From assembly GCA_934565795.1 (NCBI GenBank), contig CAKTIM010000009.1, positions 11,232 through 75,231 of the forward strand: 64,000 bases of DNA. Direction: 5' to 3'. Both the position numbers and the translations under genes were made by a program. The notes beneath the pieces are model-generated. The model had not been told where the DNA came from and did not search any database. It saw nothing but the letters and a program-made list of their open reading frames with translations. Below, piece after piece: positions 16,586-25,066 of the stretch. This DNA comes from an uncultured Oscillospiraceae bacterium (GTDB lineage: Bacteria > Bacillota > Clostridia > Oscillospirales > Oscillospiraceae). Position 1 is the stretch's first letter, and each line of letters starts with the position of its first letter.

Positions 16586-18888
16586 GGCTGCGCCCTCTTC
16601 TTTGTCTTGGCCGCCGCTTTGGCGGCTGGCTTCTTCGCGGCGGTCTTTTTTACCGTGGTTTTCTTGGCGGCGGTCTTCTTGGCAGCCGGCTTCTTGGCGG
16701 CAGTCTTTTTTGCCTTCTGGGGCGTCTCCTCCGCGCTCTGCTCCGGCGCGGCCTCTCCCTCCGGCTCCTCCTTGGGCTTTTTCTTATAGTAGCCCCGCTG
16801 ATCCTCCGGGAGGAAGCGGGAACATTTTTCATTGATGCAGAAGGGCTTCATTCTGCCCCTGCCGGACTTCTTGAACAGGGTCTGGCCGCACTCCGGGCAG
16901 TCCTCCGCCGTGGGCACATCCCAGGTCATAAAGCCGCAGTCCGCCCCCCGCTCGCAGGCATAGTAGGCAAAGCCCCGCTTGGACTTGCGCTTGAGGATGG
17001 CCCCGCCGCACTTGGGGCAGCGGCCGGGCATACGCTCCACCAGGGGCTTGGCATTCTTGCACTCCGGGAAGCCGGGGCAGGCAAGGAATTTGCCGAAGCG
17101 GCCCATCTTAATGACCATCTTCCGGCCGCAAAGCTCGCATACCTCGTCGGTCTCCTCCTCCGGCACCTTCAGGCGCACGCCCTCCAGGGCGGTCTCGGCG
17201 TCCTTCAGCTCCCTTTCAAAATCGTCGTAGAACGCATGGAGCAGGCTGATCCAGTTCTGCTTGCCCTCCTCCACCGCGTCCAGGCGGCTTTCCATATTGG
17301 CGGTGAACTCCACGTCGATGATATCCTGGAAGCGCTCCACCATCAGCCCGGTGACCACCTCGCCCAGTGCGGTAGGGGCAAGGTGCTTGTCCTCCTTCAC
17401 CACATACTCCCGATCCTCGATGGTGGAGATGGTGGCGGCATAGGTGGAGGGGCGGCCCACACCCTTTTCCTCCATGGCCTTTACCAGGCTGGCCTCGGTG
17501 AACCGGGCGGGGGGCTGGGTGAAGTGCTGCTGCTTGTCAAATTTGGTGGGGACGGTTTTCTCCCCGGTCTGGAGATCCGGCAGCGGGGAGCCGTTGGCCT
17601 CCGCCTCGTCGTCCCGTCCCTCCTCATAGACGGCAATGAAGCCGGGGAAGCGCAGGCTCTGGTTGGTGGCGCGGAAGGTATGACCGGCACATGCGGCATC
17701 GATGGCCACGGTGTCATACACCGCGTTGGCCATCTGGCTTGCCAGGAACCGGCTCCAGATCAGCTTATACAGCCGGTACTGATCCCCGGTCAGGCTGGAG
17801 CGCACCCGCTCGGGATCCAGCTCCACATGGGTAGGACGGATGGCCTCGTGGGCATCCTGTGCCCCTGCCTTGGTTTTATAGACATGGAAAGAGCCATAAT
17901 AATACTCCTTGCCGTAGCGGCTGCGGATGAAGCCGGCGGCGGCGGCCATCGCCTCGTCGGAAAGGCGCAGGGAGTCGGTACGCATATAGGTAATCAGGCC
18001 CAGGGTACCCTCGCCCTCCACATCCACGCCTTCATACAGCTGCTGGGCGATCATCATGGTACGCTTGGGGGTCATGTTCAGCTTGCGGGAAGCCTCCTGC
18101 TGTAGGGTAGAGGTGGTAAAGGGAGGGGCGGCGGAGCGCTTCTTTTCCGCCTTCTTCACATTGGTGACGGTAAATTCCCCGTCCTTTACGTCGTCGATCA
18201 CCGCCTGGGTCTGCTGCTCGTTTTCCAGCTCCCGCTTTTTGTCCTCGCCGTAGTAGCGGGCCACAAAGCTGCCGGGCTTTCCCTGGCGGTTCAGCGTCAC
18301 ATCCAGCGACCAGTATTCCCTGGGCTGGAAGGCACGAATCTCATTTTCCCGATCCACCACCATACGGGTGGCGACGGACTGGACACGTCCGGCGGAAAGC
18401 CCCCGGCGCACCTTTTTCCAAAGCAGCGGCGAGAGCTGATAGCCCACGATGCGGTCGAGAATACGCCGGGCCTGCTGGGCGTCCACCAGGTCGTAATCGA
18501 TGTCCCTGGGATGCTGGATGGATTCGCGCACCACCCGCTGGGTGATTTCATTGAATGTGACCCGATGGGCCTTCTCGTCAGAAAGCCCCAAAAGCTCCTT
18601 CAGGTGCCAGGAGATTGCCTCGCCCTCCCGATCCGGGTCGGTGGCGAGATAGACGGTCTGCACCTGTCCGGCGGCGGTGCGCAGCTCCTTGATCAGCTCC
18701 TCCTTGCCCCGGACAGGGATATAATCGGGCTTAAAATCATGCTCCAAGTCCACGCCCATCTTGCTTTTGGGCAGGTCGCGCAGATGGCCCATGCTGGCCT
18801 TTACCAGATAGTCCGGGCCGAGATATTTTCCAATCGTTTTCGCCTTGGAGGGCGACTCCACGATCACCAGGTTTGTCGGTTTTGCCAT
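16582..18888 (-). CDS. topA: DNA topoisomerase I with zinc fingers and Lys/Ala-rich tail
   Basis: 768 residues. TOPRIM domain at the N-terminus (LVIVESPSKAKTIGKYLG, later TDPDREGEAISWHL); active-site tyrosine in ITYMRTDSLRLS; three C-terminal Cys4 zinc ribbons (CELCGRKM, CPKCGGAI, CPECGQTL). After these comes a ~60-residue tail of KKTAAKKPAAK-type repeats like histone H1 or bacterial nucleoid proteins. ATG 18888, 6 nt after AGAAGGAAG, is chosen over an in-frame TTG two codons upstream. It relaxes negative supercoils. The basic tail may raise DNA affinity; such tails are seen in some actinobacterial and clostridial TopA. Confidence 0.97.
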   Translation of the reverse strand: MAKPTNLVIVESPSKAKTIGKYLGPDYLVKASMGHLRDLPKSKMGVDLEHDFKPDYIPVRGKEELIKELRTAAGQVQTVYLATDPDREGEAISWHLKELLGLSDEKAHRVTFNEITQRVVRESIQHPRDIDYDLVDAQQARRILDRIVGYQLSPLLWKKVRRGLSAGRVQSVATRMVVDRENEIRAFQPREYWSLDVTLNRQGKPGSFVARYYGEDKKRELENEQQTQAVIDDVKDGEFTVTNVKKAEKKRSAAPPFTTSTLQQEASRKLNMTPKRTMMIAQQLYEGVDVEGEGTLGLITYMRTDSLRLSDEAMAAAAGFIRSRYGKEYYYGSFHVYKTKAGAQDAHEAIRPTHVELDPERVRSSLTGDQYRLYKLIWSRFLASQMANAVYDTVAIDAACAGHTFRATNQSLRFPGFIAVYEEGRDDEAEANGSPLPDLQTGEKTVPTKFDKQQHFTQPPARFTEASLVKAMEEKGVGRPSTYAATISTIEDREYVVKEDKHLAPTALGEVVTGLMVERFQDIIDVEFTANMESRLDAVEEGKQNWISLLHAFYDDFERELKDAETALEGVRLKVPEEETDEVCELCGRKMVIKMGRFGKFLACPGFPECKNAKPLVERMPGRCPKCGGAILKRKSKRGFAYYACERGADCGFMTWDVPTAEDCPECGQTLFKKSGRGRMKPFCINEKCSRFLPEDQRGYYKKKPKEEPEGEAAPEQSAEETPQKAKKTAAKKPAAKKTAAKKTTVKKTAAKKPAAKAAAKTKKRAQP

Positions 18889-18928
18889 GAACAACTTCCT
18901 TCTCCATGATTGTTTTTCCGGGTACGCG

Positions 18929-20152
18929 CTACTTCCGCGCCACCCGGTTTCCGGGCAGACGGACGATCACCTTTTTCAGCTCCAGCATGGTCAGATGCCG
19001 CAGAAGCGTACCTGACGGAATGCCGGTTTGCGCGATGAGATCATCCACCCGTCTTTCCGTGCCGCCCAGAGCGGCAACAATGGCGCTCTCCTCCGGCGAT
19101 AGCGTGGGGAGGGCGGTTTTTATGTCAATATACGGCGTAGCCGCTTTCTTGTCAATGTCTTTTTTTCTGACCGGGGGCCGAGTCTCCCGTTTTGAGGGCG
19201 GATTTTTTGAAAAATCGGGTGTCTCCGGCTGAGGTGGGACACTGCGGACTGCCGCCTCTGTCTTTCGGATTTTATCCGGGAAGAGGGACAGATATTCGCT
19301 GAGAATCTCCCACCCGCATGTAACAGGGGCTGCGCCCTCGCTTAAAAGCCGGTTGCTCCCGGCAAAGGTGGGCAGGTCGATATTGCCGGGGACGGCGTAC
19401 ACATCCCGTCCCTGGCTCAGCGCCTGGCGGGCGGTATTCAGCGCGCCGCTGCGCTCCGGGGCCTCTACCACCACCGTGGCAATGCTCAGGCCGCTGATGA
19501 TGCGGTTGCGCTTTGGGAAGTTCCACTTAAAGCCCACGGTTTTGGGCAGGAACTCCGACACCAGGCAGCCATACCGCTCCACCTGGTAAAATAGCTCTCT
19601 GTTTTCCCGGGGGAAGATCACATCCACCCCGGTACCCAGGACGCCCACTGTCTGGCCGCCTGCCTGCAACGCGCCTTGCATGGCGGCCGCGTCGATCCCG
19701 GCGGCCAGGCCGGAAACCACCATGCCGCCGCAGGCGCTCAGCTCCGCGCCCAGGCGTCCGGCCACGGCGCGGCCATAGGCCGTGCTCTTCCGGGTGCCCA
19801 CCACGCTGACCACGGGAACGCCGTCGAACTGGGGAAAGGTTCCCTTATAATAGAGAATCAGGGGCGGATCATAGATGTTTTTCAGGCGGCGGGGATAGCG
19901 CTCGTCCTGATAGGTCAGAATCTGGATATTCTCCCGCTGGCAGTATTCCAGCGCCGCCTGGAAAGGAGCGAGATTCTTTTCCGCCAGGGCGCTTCTGCCC
20001 TGGGCAGTGACGCCGGAAAAATACTGGAATTCCGCCGGATCGGCATGATAAACCTCCTCCGGGGTCTGGAAGGACTGCAACAGCAGCAGCTTCTGATGGT
20101 CGTTGAGATTGGGCCGGTGGGCCAGCCACAGCCAGTATTCCAGAGCCAGCAT
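18929..20152 (-). CDS. dprA: DNA processing protein DprA
   Basis: 407 residues. The central Rossmann-like DNA_processg_A domain is clear: VVGTRKSTAYGRAVAG, VSGLAAGIDAAAMQGAL, VLGTGVDVIFPRENREL. A C-terminal winged helix (TERRVDDLIAQTGIPSGTLL) is present. Between them a linker rich in basic and polar residues. DprA loads RecA on incoming single-stranded DNA in transformation and is also widespread in bacteria not known to be competent. The start at 20152 has AGAGGAGACATT; the longer frame would run into the methyltransferase gene. Genes dprA-topA are neighbours in many Firmicutes. Confidence 0.95.
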   Translation of the reverse strand: MLALEYWLWLAHRPNLNDHQKLLLLQSFQTPEEVYHADPAEFQYFSGVTAQGRSALAEKNLAPFQAALEYCQRENIQILTYQDERYPRRLKNIYDPPLILYYKGTFPQFDGVPVVSVVGTRKSTAYGRAVAGRLGAELSACGGMVVSGLAAGIDAAAMQGALQAGGQTVGVLGTGVDVIFPRENRELFYQVERYGCLVSEFLPKTVGFKWNFPKRNRIISGLSIATVVVEAPERSGALNTARQALSQGRDVYAVPGNIDLPTFAGSNRLLSEGAAPVTCGWEILSEYLSLFPDKIRKTEAAVRSVPPQPETPDFSKNPPSKRETRPPVRKKDIDKKAATPYIDIKTALPTLSPEESAIVAALGGTERRVDDLIAQTGIPSGTLLRHLTMLELKKVIVRLPGNRVARK

Positions 20153-20181
20153 AATGTCTCCTCTCTTTTTGTAAGCTGCCC

Positions 20182-20934
20182 TCAGTGCACCTTCATCTGC
20201 CACATGGCAATGGCCGCCGCCACGGCGGCATTCAGGGATTCGCAGTGGGGATTCATGGGGATAATCAGCTGCTTGTCCGCCGCTGCCAGAATTTCCGGGC
20301 GGACGCCCTGGCCCTCGCTGCCGATGACCACTGCCATAGTGCCCAGGTCGGCACTGCGGATATCCACCGCCCGGTCGCTCAGGGCAGTCACCGCGACGGG
20401 GATTCCCGCCTGCATAAAGCGTGCCTGCGCCGCCTCCCAGGTCAGGGAGGCAACGGGCATGCGGAACACCGCGCCCATGCTGGCGCGCACGACCTTATGA
20501 CTATAAGGATCGGCGCAGCCCTCCAGCAAAGCCACGGGCACGTCCAGCGCGTCCGCTGTGCGCAGAATGGTGCCCAGATTGCCGGGATCCTGGATGCCGT
20601 CCAGCAGGAGCATACCGGGTACCGGCGTGAATCGCGGCGGCTGAGGCAGGCGGCACAAAAACACCGCCCCCTGGGGGGCTGCCATGGGGGAAACGGAGGC
20701 CATCACATCCTCTGGCACCCTGACAAGCCGCACCTGCTCCGGCACCTCTGCCTCTACGCCATCGGACAGGATCACCGTGTCCAGCCCGGCGCAGTAGCGC
20801 ACGGCCTCGGCCAGCAGCTTGGTGCCGTCGGCGGCAAACAAGCCGGCGCTCTCCCGCTCCCTCCTGGAGGCAAGCAGCCGCTTGGCCTGCTGAAGCAGGG
20901 GATTTTTACGGGAGGTAATCCGTTCTTCCTTCAC
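20182..20934 (-). CDS. SpoU/TrmH family RNA 2'-O-methyltransferase
   Basis: 250 residues. An N-terminal substrate-binding part (SRKNPLLQQAKRLLASRRER, with GLFAADGTKLLAEAV) is followed by the knotted SPOUT domain with its three motifs: DGIQDPGNLGTILRTADA, VVIGSEGQGV, and IPMNPHCESLNAAVAAAIA. It methylates a ribose 2'-OH in rRNA or tRNA using AdoMet as a dimer; the exact target is not predictable. It overlaps ktrA by 4 bp. Confidence 0.93.
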   Translation of the reverse strand: MKEERITSRKNPLLQQAKRLLASRRERESAGLFAADGTKLLAEAVRYCAGLDTVILSDGVEAEVPEQVRLVRVPEDVMASVSPMAAPQGAVFLCRLPQPPRFTPVPGMLLLDGIQDPGNLGTILRTADALDVPVALLEGCADPYSHKVVRASMGAVFRMPVASLTWEAAQARFMQAGIPVAVTALSDRAVDIRSADLGTMAVVIGSEGQGVRPEILAAADKQLIIPMNPHCESLNAAVAAAIAMWQMKVH

Positions 20935-21578
20935 AGCTTCTGCATTGCCTCCAGCGCCGCCGTGTCGCCCAGCACCGCCAGCACATCCTCCGCGTGGATT
21001 CGGTAGTCGGCAGAGGGGGAGACCATAGTCTTTTCCCCGTTCTTGACGGCAATGATGTTGATGTCCATCTTGGCGCGAACGTTCAGCTCCCGGATGGATT
21101 TATCCGCCCAGGACTTGGGCGCGGGAACCTCCAGAATGCCATAGTCGCTGGACAGCTCAATATAATCCAGCACGTTATGGGACTGCAAAATTCTTGCAAG
21201 CCGCTGCGCCTGCTCCAGCTCCGGCACGACCACCTGGTCGACCCCCAGCTTTTCCAGCACCCGGCGGTGCATTACGTCGTGGGCCTTGCAGATCAGGCGG
21301 GGCACTCCCAGCTCCTGCAAGTTCATCACCGTCAGCACCGAGGCCGCCAGGTTATCCCCGATGGCCACCACGGCGCAGTCGAAATTCCGCGCGCCCAGCG
21401 CGCGCAGCACCTCCTTGTCCTGGCCGTCGCCCACTACGGCGTGGGTCACCTCGGAGGACAGCTGCTGCACCAGCTCCGGGCGAACATCCAGAGCCAGCAC
21501 CTCCGCGCCCAGCTGGCTTAAGCTTCTTGCCAGGCCGAAGCCAAAGCGCCCCAGGCCGATTATCATATAGGATTTCAT
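20931..21578 (-). CDS. ktrA: Potassium uptake regulatory protein, KtrA/TrkA type
   Basis: 215 residues: an N-terminal RCK_N Rossmann fold (MIIGLGRFGFGLARSL with GxGxxG, acidic residue in ALDVRP) that binds ATP/ADP or NAD, and a C-terminal TrkA_C domain (ELNVRAKMDINIIAVKNGEK), a known c-di-AMP target in KtrA. It gates the KtrB channel encoded 11 bp upstream. Confidence 0.95.
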   Translation of the reverse strand: MKSYMIIGLGRFGFGLARSLSQLGAEVLALDVRPELVQQLSSEVTHAVVGDGQDKEVLRALGARNFDCAVVAIGDNLAASVLTVMNLQELGVPRLICKAHDVMHRRVLEKLGVDQVVVPELEQAQRLARILQSHNVLDYIELSSDYGILEVPAPKSWADKSIRELNVRAKMDINIIAVKNGEKTMVSPSADYRIHAEDVLAVLGDTAALEAMQKL

Positions 21579-21589
21579 AGGCTAACCTC

Positions 21590-22969
21590 CTACCCAATTA
21601 ACAGGCTGGTTTCCGCATAGCGGTAGCGCTCCGCCGCCTGGTTGCCCATCAGGAAGCCCAGGCTGATGGTGAGCACCCCCACCCGTCCAAAGTACATAAA
21701 AATAATAATCAAAATCTTCGCCGGAACGCTCAGTAGAGGCGTCGCTCCCGCTGTCAGGCCGACGGTGGCCAGGGCGGACACCGCCTCATACAGCGCGTCC
21801 GTAAAGCCCACAGGAGAGGTGGCGCTGATGAAAATTCCGCCGAAAACGGCAAACACGATCATAATCAGAGAAATGGTCATGGCGTTCAGCACCTGCTGCT
21901 CCGGGATGGTTCTGTGATACACCGTCACGGTGCTGCGCCCCCGGGCGCGGGCGCCGATGAACAGCAGCACCACCAGAAACGTAACGGTCTTCAAGCCGCC
22001 CGCAGTGGAGCCGGAGGAGCCACCGATAAGCATCAGGGCCATGGACACCGCCTTGCCGCCCTCGGTCAGTCCCGCCTGATTCATGGCGTCGAACCCGGCA
22101 GTGCGCAGCGTGGCGGACTGGAACAGCCCGCCCAGGAGCTTGCCCCCAATGCTCAAATGGCCCAGCGTCTCAGGGTTGTTCCATTCCAGCAGGCAGATCA
22201 GCACCCAGCCGGACAGCAGCAAGATCCCCGTGGCGGAGAGCACCAGCCGGGAATAGACGCTGAGCTTGCGCCAGCGCCGCTTTTCGGCCACATCCTCCCA
22301 CACCAGGAAGCCCAGGCCGCCCAGGGTGATCAGCGTCCCCAAGGTAAGCAGCACCACCGGGTCATTCTGAAACAGCTGGAGGCTGCTGCCAGGGGAAAGC
22401 TCCCCGAAAATATCAAAGCCCGCATTGCAGAAGGCGGAGATGGCATGAAACACGCCCCATTTTACGGCGCGGGAAAAGCCGTATCGGGGCCAGAACCACA
22501 GCGTCAGGATCAACGCGCCGATGGCCTCCACGCTCAGGCTGCCCACCAGGACAGTCCGCTGGATGCGCACCACGCCGTCCATTTCGTTCAGAGAAAGGGC
22601 CTGGGCCATAATCATTCTCTGGCGCAGTCCCACCTTCCGGCGGAACAGGAAAATCACCAGCGTTGCCGCCGACATGAAGCCCAGGCCGCCCACCTCGATC
22701 AGGCAGATCAGCACCGTCTGGCCGAAGCCGCTCCACTGCGTCCAGGTGTCAAAGGGAATCAGCCCCGTGACGCAGGTGGCGGAGGTAGCGGTAAACAGTG
22801 CCGGAAGGAACGGGCAGGAGCTGCCGCTGCGGGAGGCAACGGGCAGCATCAGCAGCCCCGTTCCCACAAGAATGATAATCAGAAAGCACACGGCAATCAG
22901 ACGGGTGGCGCTCATGGGCCTTTTACGGCGCTTTGGCCCCCCGGAAGAATTCCGCTGAAAAACGTACAA
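21590..22969 (-). CDS. ktrB: Potassium uptake transmembrane protein, KtrB/TrkH family
   Basis: About 459 residues with four M1-P-M2 repeats; pore-like segments include ATSATCVTGLIPFDTW and ISAFCNAGFDIFG, and SGSTAGGLKTVTF. It is the membrane channel of a K+ uptake system with KtrA. The start is not certain. I chose TTG 22969 because GGGAGGG lies 8 nt before it and the promoter is ~60 bp upstream; ATG 22915 (MSATRLIAV) would give 441 residues but has only a poor site. Longer extensions would read through the promoter. First gene of the long operon. Confidence 0.9.
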   Translation of the reverse strand: MYVFQRNSSGGPKRRKRPMSATRLIAVCFLIIILVGTGLLMLPVASRSGSSCPFLPALFTATSATCVTGLIPFDTWTQWSGFGQTVLICLIEVGGLGFMSAATLVIFLFRRKVGLRQRMIMAQALSLNEMDGVVRIQRTVLVGSLSVEAIGALILTLWFWPRYGFSRAVKWGVFHAISAFCNAGFDIFGELSPGSSLQLFQNDPVVLLTLGTLITLGGLGFLVWEDVAEKRRWRKLSVYSRLVLSATGILLLSGWVLICLLEWNNPETLGHLSIGGKLLGGLFQSATLRTAGFDAMNQAGLTEGGKAVSMALMLIGGSSGSTAGGLKTVTFLVVLLFIGARARGRSTVTVYHRTIPEQQVLNAMTISLIMIVFAVFGGIFISATSPVGFTDALYEAVSALATVGLTAGATPLLSVPAKILIIIFMYFGRVGVLTISLGFLMGNQAAERYRYAETSLLIG

Positions 22970-23026
22970 AATTCTTTCCCTCCCTCGGGATACAGCATTG
23001 CAATTTGCGCAGTGCACTAGCATCAT

Positions 23027-23055
23027 ATTATAAGCAAAAGAGCAACGTTTTTCAA
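23027..23055 (-). promoter_or_regulatory. Promoter of the ktrB-ktrA-dprA-topA-plsX-rnc operon
   Basis: Minus strand TTGAAA (23050-23055) and perfect TATAAT (23027-23032), 17 bp apart. The transcript would start near 23020, some 50 nt before the TTG start of ktrB. No long leader that could hold a ydaO/c-di-AMP riboswitch is present. Confidence 0.75.
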
Positions 23056-23111
23056 GTCTCTTTTCGGCCAAAGCGCGTCTTTTCGGGAAACCAGTGATGT
23101 GGCGTTCCGTT

Positions 23112-23645
23112 TTATTCCGTTTTGGAATACCAATACTGCCTGCCCCAGTGCTCGTAATCCCACTGCTGCATATAGTCGTTGCATTCAAAATCGATGTAGT
23201 AGAGCGTTCCGTCCTGCACCACGAAATTGGTGGGATAGTAGTCGATGTTGGTGTTCGCCGGGTAGAGTTTTGCGCACATGGCCTCGATCTGACGGTAGTA
23301 ATCCGGCTCCATTCGGTTTTCGGATACCAGGCTTGCCACGGTCTCGCCGCGGATATAGGTTTTCAGTATCCGCTCCTGCTCCCGGTCGGCGTCCAGCAGC
23401 TCCGGCATGGGGATGCCGATCTGCCTCAGTCGGGCATAGTCGCGCAGCTCGGACTGGAATTTGTCGCCGAACTGATAATATTCACAGGGCTCATGGTGGA
23501 GCTGCTTGAGCACATACTCGTTTCCGGCATCGTCGGCAGCCAGATAGGAATAGCCGCCCTTCCCCTTGCCCAGCAGAGCCTTGACAGTGTATTCCCTTGC
23601 GTTTACGGTCAGCTTATCAGGGATCTCCAATTTGAATTCCTCCAC
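23112..23645 (-). CDS. Small protein-kinase-like (Bud32/RIO-type) protein
   Basis: 177 residues, too short for a full kinase but with its catalytic parts: glycine loop LLGKGKGGYSYLA, lysine in YVLKQL, a D-x4-N catalytic loop in IDYYPTNFVV and a metal-binding Asp in YYIDFECN. This is the minimal layout of Bud32, RIO and lipopolysaccharide-kinase-like proteins rather than Hanks kinases. No signal peptide or membrane segment. It stands alone between the K+ operon and a PucR-type regulator. Target is unknown; similar short genes are common in Clostridia. Catalytic residues look intact, so it may be active. Confidence 0.75.
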   Translation of the reverse strand: MEEFKLEIPDKLTVNAREYTVKALLGKGKGGYSYLAADDAGNEYVLKQLHHEPCEYYQFGDKFQSELRDYARLRQIGIPMPELLDADREQERILKTYIRGETVASLVSENRMEPDYYRQIEAMCAKLYPANTNIDYYPTNFVVQDGTLYYIDFECNDYMQQWDYEHWGRQYWYSKTE

Positions 23646-23663
23646 TTTCTGACAGGATGAAAT

Positions 23664-23690
23664 CTGCCGCCTGCGGAACGCGGGCGGCAG
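23664..23690 (-). terminator. Hairpin downstream of the PucR-type regulator
   Basis: CTGCCGCC pairs with GGCGGCAG across an 11-nt loop between the regulator and kinase-like genes. The T tract after it (ATTTCATCC on the minus strand) is poor, so termination may be partial. Confidence 0.45.
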
Positions 23691-23696
23691 AGGAAA

Positions 23697-24785
23697 TTAT
23701 CTGGTTTCTCTCGAGGAAAGGTACTTTCGCACCATCAGCGCCACCTTGAAGACGATGGCGTGGTCGAACTGGCGCAGATCCAGGCCGGTGAGCTTCTTGA
23801 TCTTCTCCAGGCGGTACACCAGGGTATTGCGGTGGACAAAGAGCTTTCGGGAGGTCTCGGAGACATTCAGGTTGTTCTCAAAGAATTTATTGATGGTAAA
23901 CAGGGTCTCCTGATCCAGAGAATCAATGGAGTTCTTCTTAAAGACCTCGCACAGGAAGATTTCGCACAGGGTGGTGGGCAGTTGATAGATCAGGCGGCCG
24001 ATGCCCAGATTCTCGTAGTGCATGATGCTCTTCTCGGTATCGAACACCTTGCCCACCTCGATGGCGGTCTGGGCTTCCTTATAGGAATCGGCCAGCTCCC
24101 GCAGGTGCTCGGCCACGGTGCCGATGCCGATGACGGTCTTGATCCGCAGTTCGGTTTTCAGGGTGTTTTCCACGCTGACGGCGATCTTCTCCAGATCCTC
24201 GCTGGTGGTGGCAGGGGTAATCTGCTTGACGATGGCCACATCGGTCTCGTTGACGCTGAGGACGAAATCCTGCATCTTATCGGGGAACAGGGTCGCCAGC
24301 ACATCCACAGTGGCCACATCGTTATGCCCCACCTGGCGAACCAGGAACACGGCCCGGGGCGCGTCGGTGGCAAAATGCAGCTCCTTGGCCCGGATGTAGA
24401 TATCGCCGGGCAGGATATTGTCCATGATAATATTCTTGACGAAGGTGCCCCGGTCGTGCTTCTCCTCGTAGAAGCCCTTGGCATCGCTCAGGGCAATATA
24501 GGCCATGGAGCAGAAGTTCTTGGAAAGCTCATCGTCGCCGGTGCAGAACACGGCATACTCAAAGAAATTGGAGCTGCCCACGATGGCCTTGAAGCACTTC
24601 TGGCCGAAGGTGACCATGCTCTCCCCCGCAGATGCGACCTTCAGCGCGGCATCGCTCCACCGCTCACCCAGCAGGGCGGCATCGGTGCAGGAAACAACGC
24701 TGCCTTCGGTATCGATCACACCGAAGGTATGACCGGGAATTTCTTTCAGCTGGACGATTACGCTCTGGAAAACACTGTTGGACAT
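23697..24785 (-). CDS. PucR/CdaR family transcriptional regulator
   Basis: 362 residues. The C-terminus is a clear PucR-type helix-turn-helix (NLNVSETSRKLFVHRNTLVY, then RLEKIKKLTGLDLRQFDHA). The middle part (about 150-270) resembles the GGDEF-like domain of CdaR proteins; the N-terminal part may sense a ligand. ATG 24785 follows TAAGGAGG. The gene has its own near-consensus promoter and no obvious target operon beside it. In other bacteria relatives control purine, sugar-diacid or proline use. Effector here is unknown. Confidence 0.88.
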   Translation of the reverse strand: MSNSVFQSVIVQLKEIPGHTFGVIDTEGSVVSCTDAALLGERWSDAALKVASAGESMVTFGQKCFKAIVGSSNFFEYAVFCTGDDELSKNFCSMAYIALSDAKGFYEEKHDRGTFVKNIIMDNILPGDIYIRAKELHFATDAPRAVFLVRQVGHNDVATVDVLATLFPDKMQDFVLSVNETDVAIVKQITPATTSEDLEKIAVSVENTLKTELRIKTVIGIGTVAEHLRELADSYKEAQTAIEVGKVFDTEKSIMHYENLGIGRLIYQLPTTLCEIFLCEVFKKNSIDSLDQETLFTINKFFENNLNVSETSRKLFVHRNTLVYRLEKIKKLTGLDLRQFDHAIVFKVALMVRKYLSSRETR

Positions 24786-24840
24786 GACACGGCCTCCTTA
24801 GTATCTCGCATAAATGCATATTACATAAAAGCTTACGATT

Positions 24841-24869
24841 AGTATACACAGCTTTTGCGCATTTTGCAA
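24841..24869 (-). promoter_or_regulatory. Promoter of the PucR-type regulator gene
   Basis: Minus strand TTGCAA (24864-24869) and TATACT (24841-24846) with a 17-bp spacer, 56 bp before the start codon. Confidence 0.65.
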
Positions 24870-25066
24870 GTACCTTTTGACATTTTACTGCAAAAACTTA
24901 CGCGCTTTTTATGTATTATTCCAAGAGTGCCAAAAGGCGATCCCGTTTTTTCGCCTTTTTCGTATGGCAAAATGCCGAGTATAACAGAAATATTCCGGCA
25001 AAACAATGTCCCGATTGGGCAATTTTTATCATCCGTTGGGCTGGGCGCTCATGGGCGGGTACCCTG

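Noticed and set aside
14243-18105. Long open frames on the plus strand opposite plsX, trmFO and topA
   Set aside because: They mirror GC-rich minus-strand genes, have no family resemblance, lack proper ribosome sites and are rich in His/Gly/Arg as expected from the antisense of biased codons.
22969-23018. Possible c-di-AMP riboswitch upstream of ktrB
   Set aside because: The leader is only about 50 nt, too short for a ydaO-type aptamer and without its conserved segments.
22916-23188. Longer N-terminus for KtrB starting at 23188
   Set aside because: It would read through the TATAAT promoter at 23027 and codes for no KtrB-like sequence; a TTG with a good ribosome site lies downstream.
24932-24959. 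AAAAGGCGA/TCGCCTTTT hairpin as terminator of a small RNA
   Set aside because: The hairpin is real but no promoter in the right distance is seen and no gene on the plus strand precedes it.
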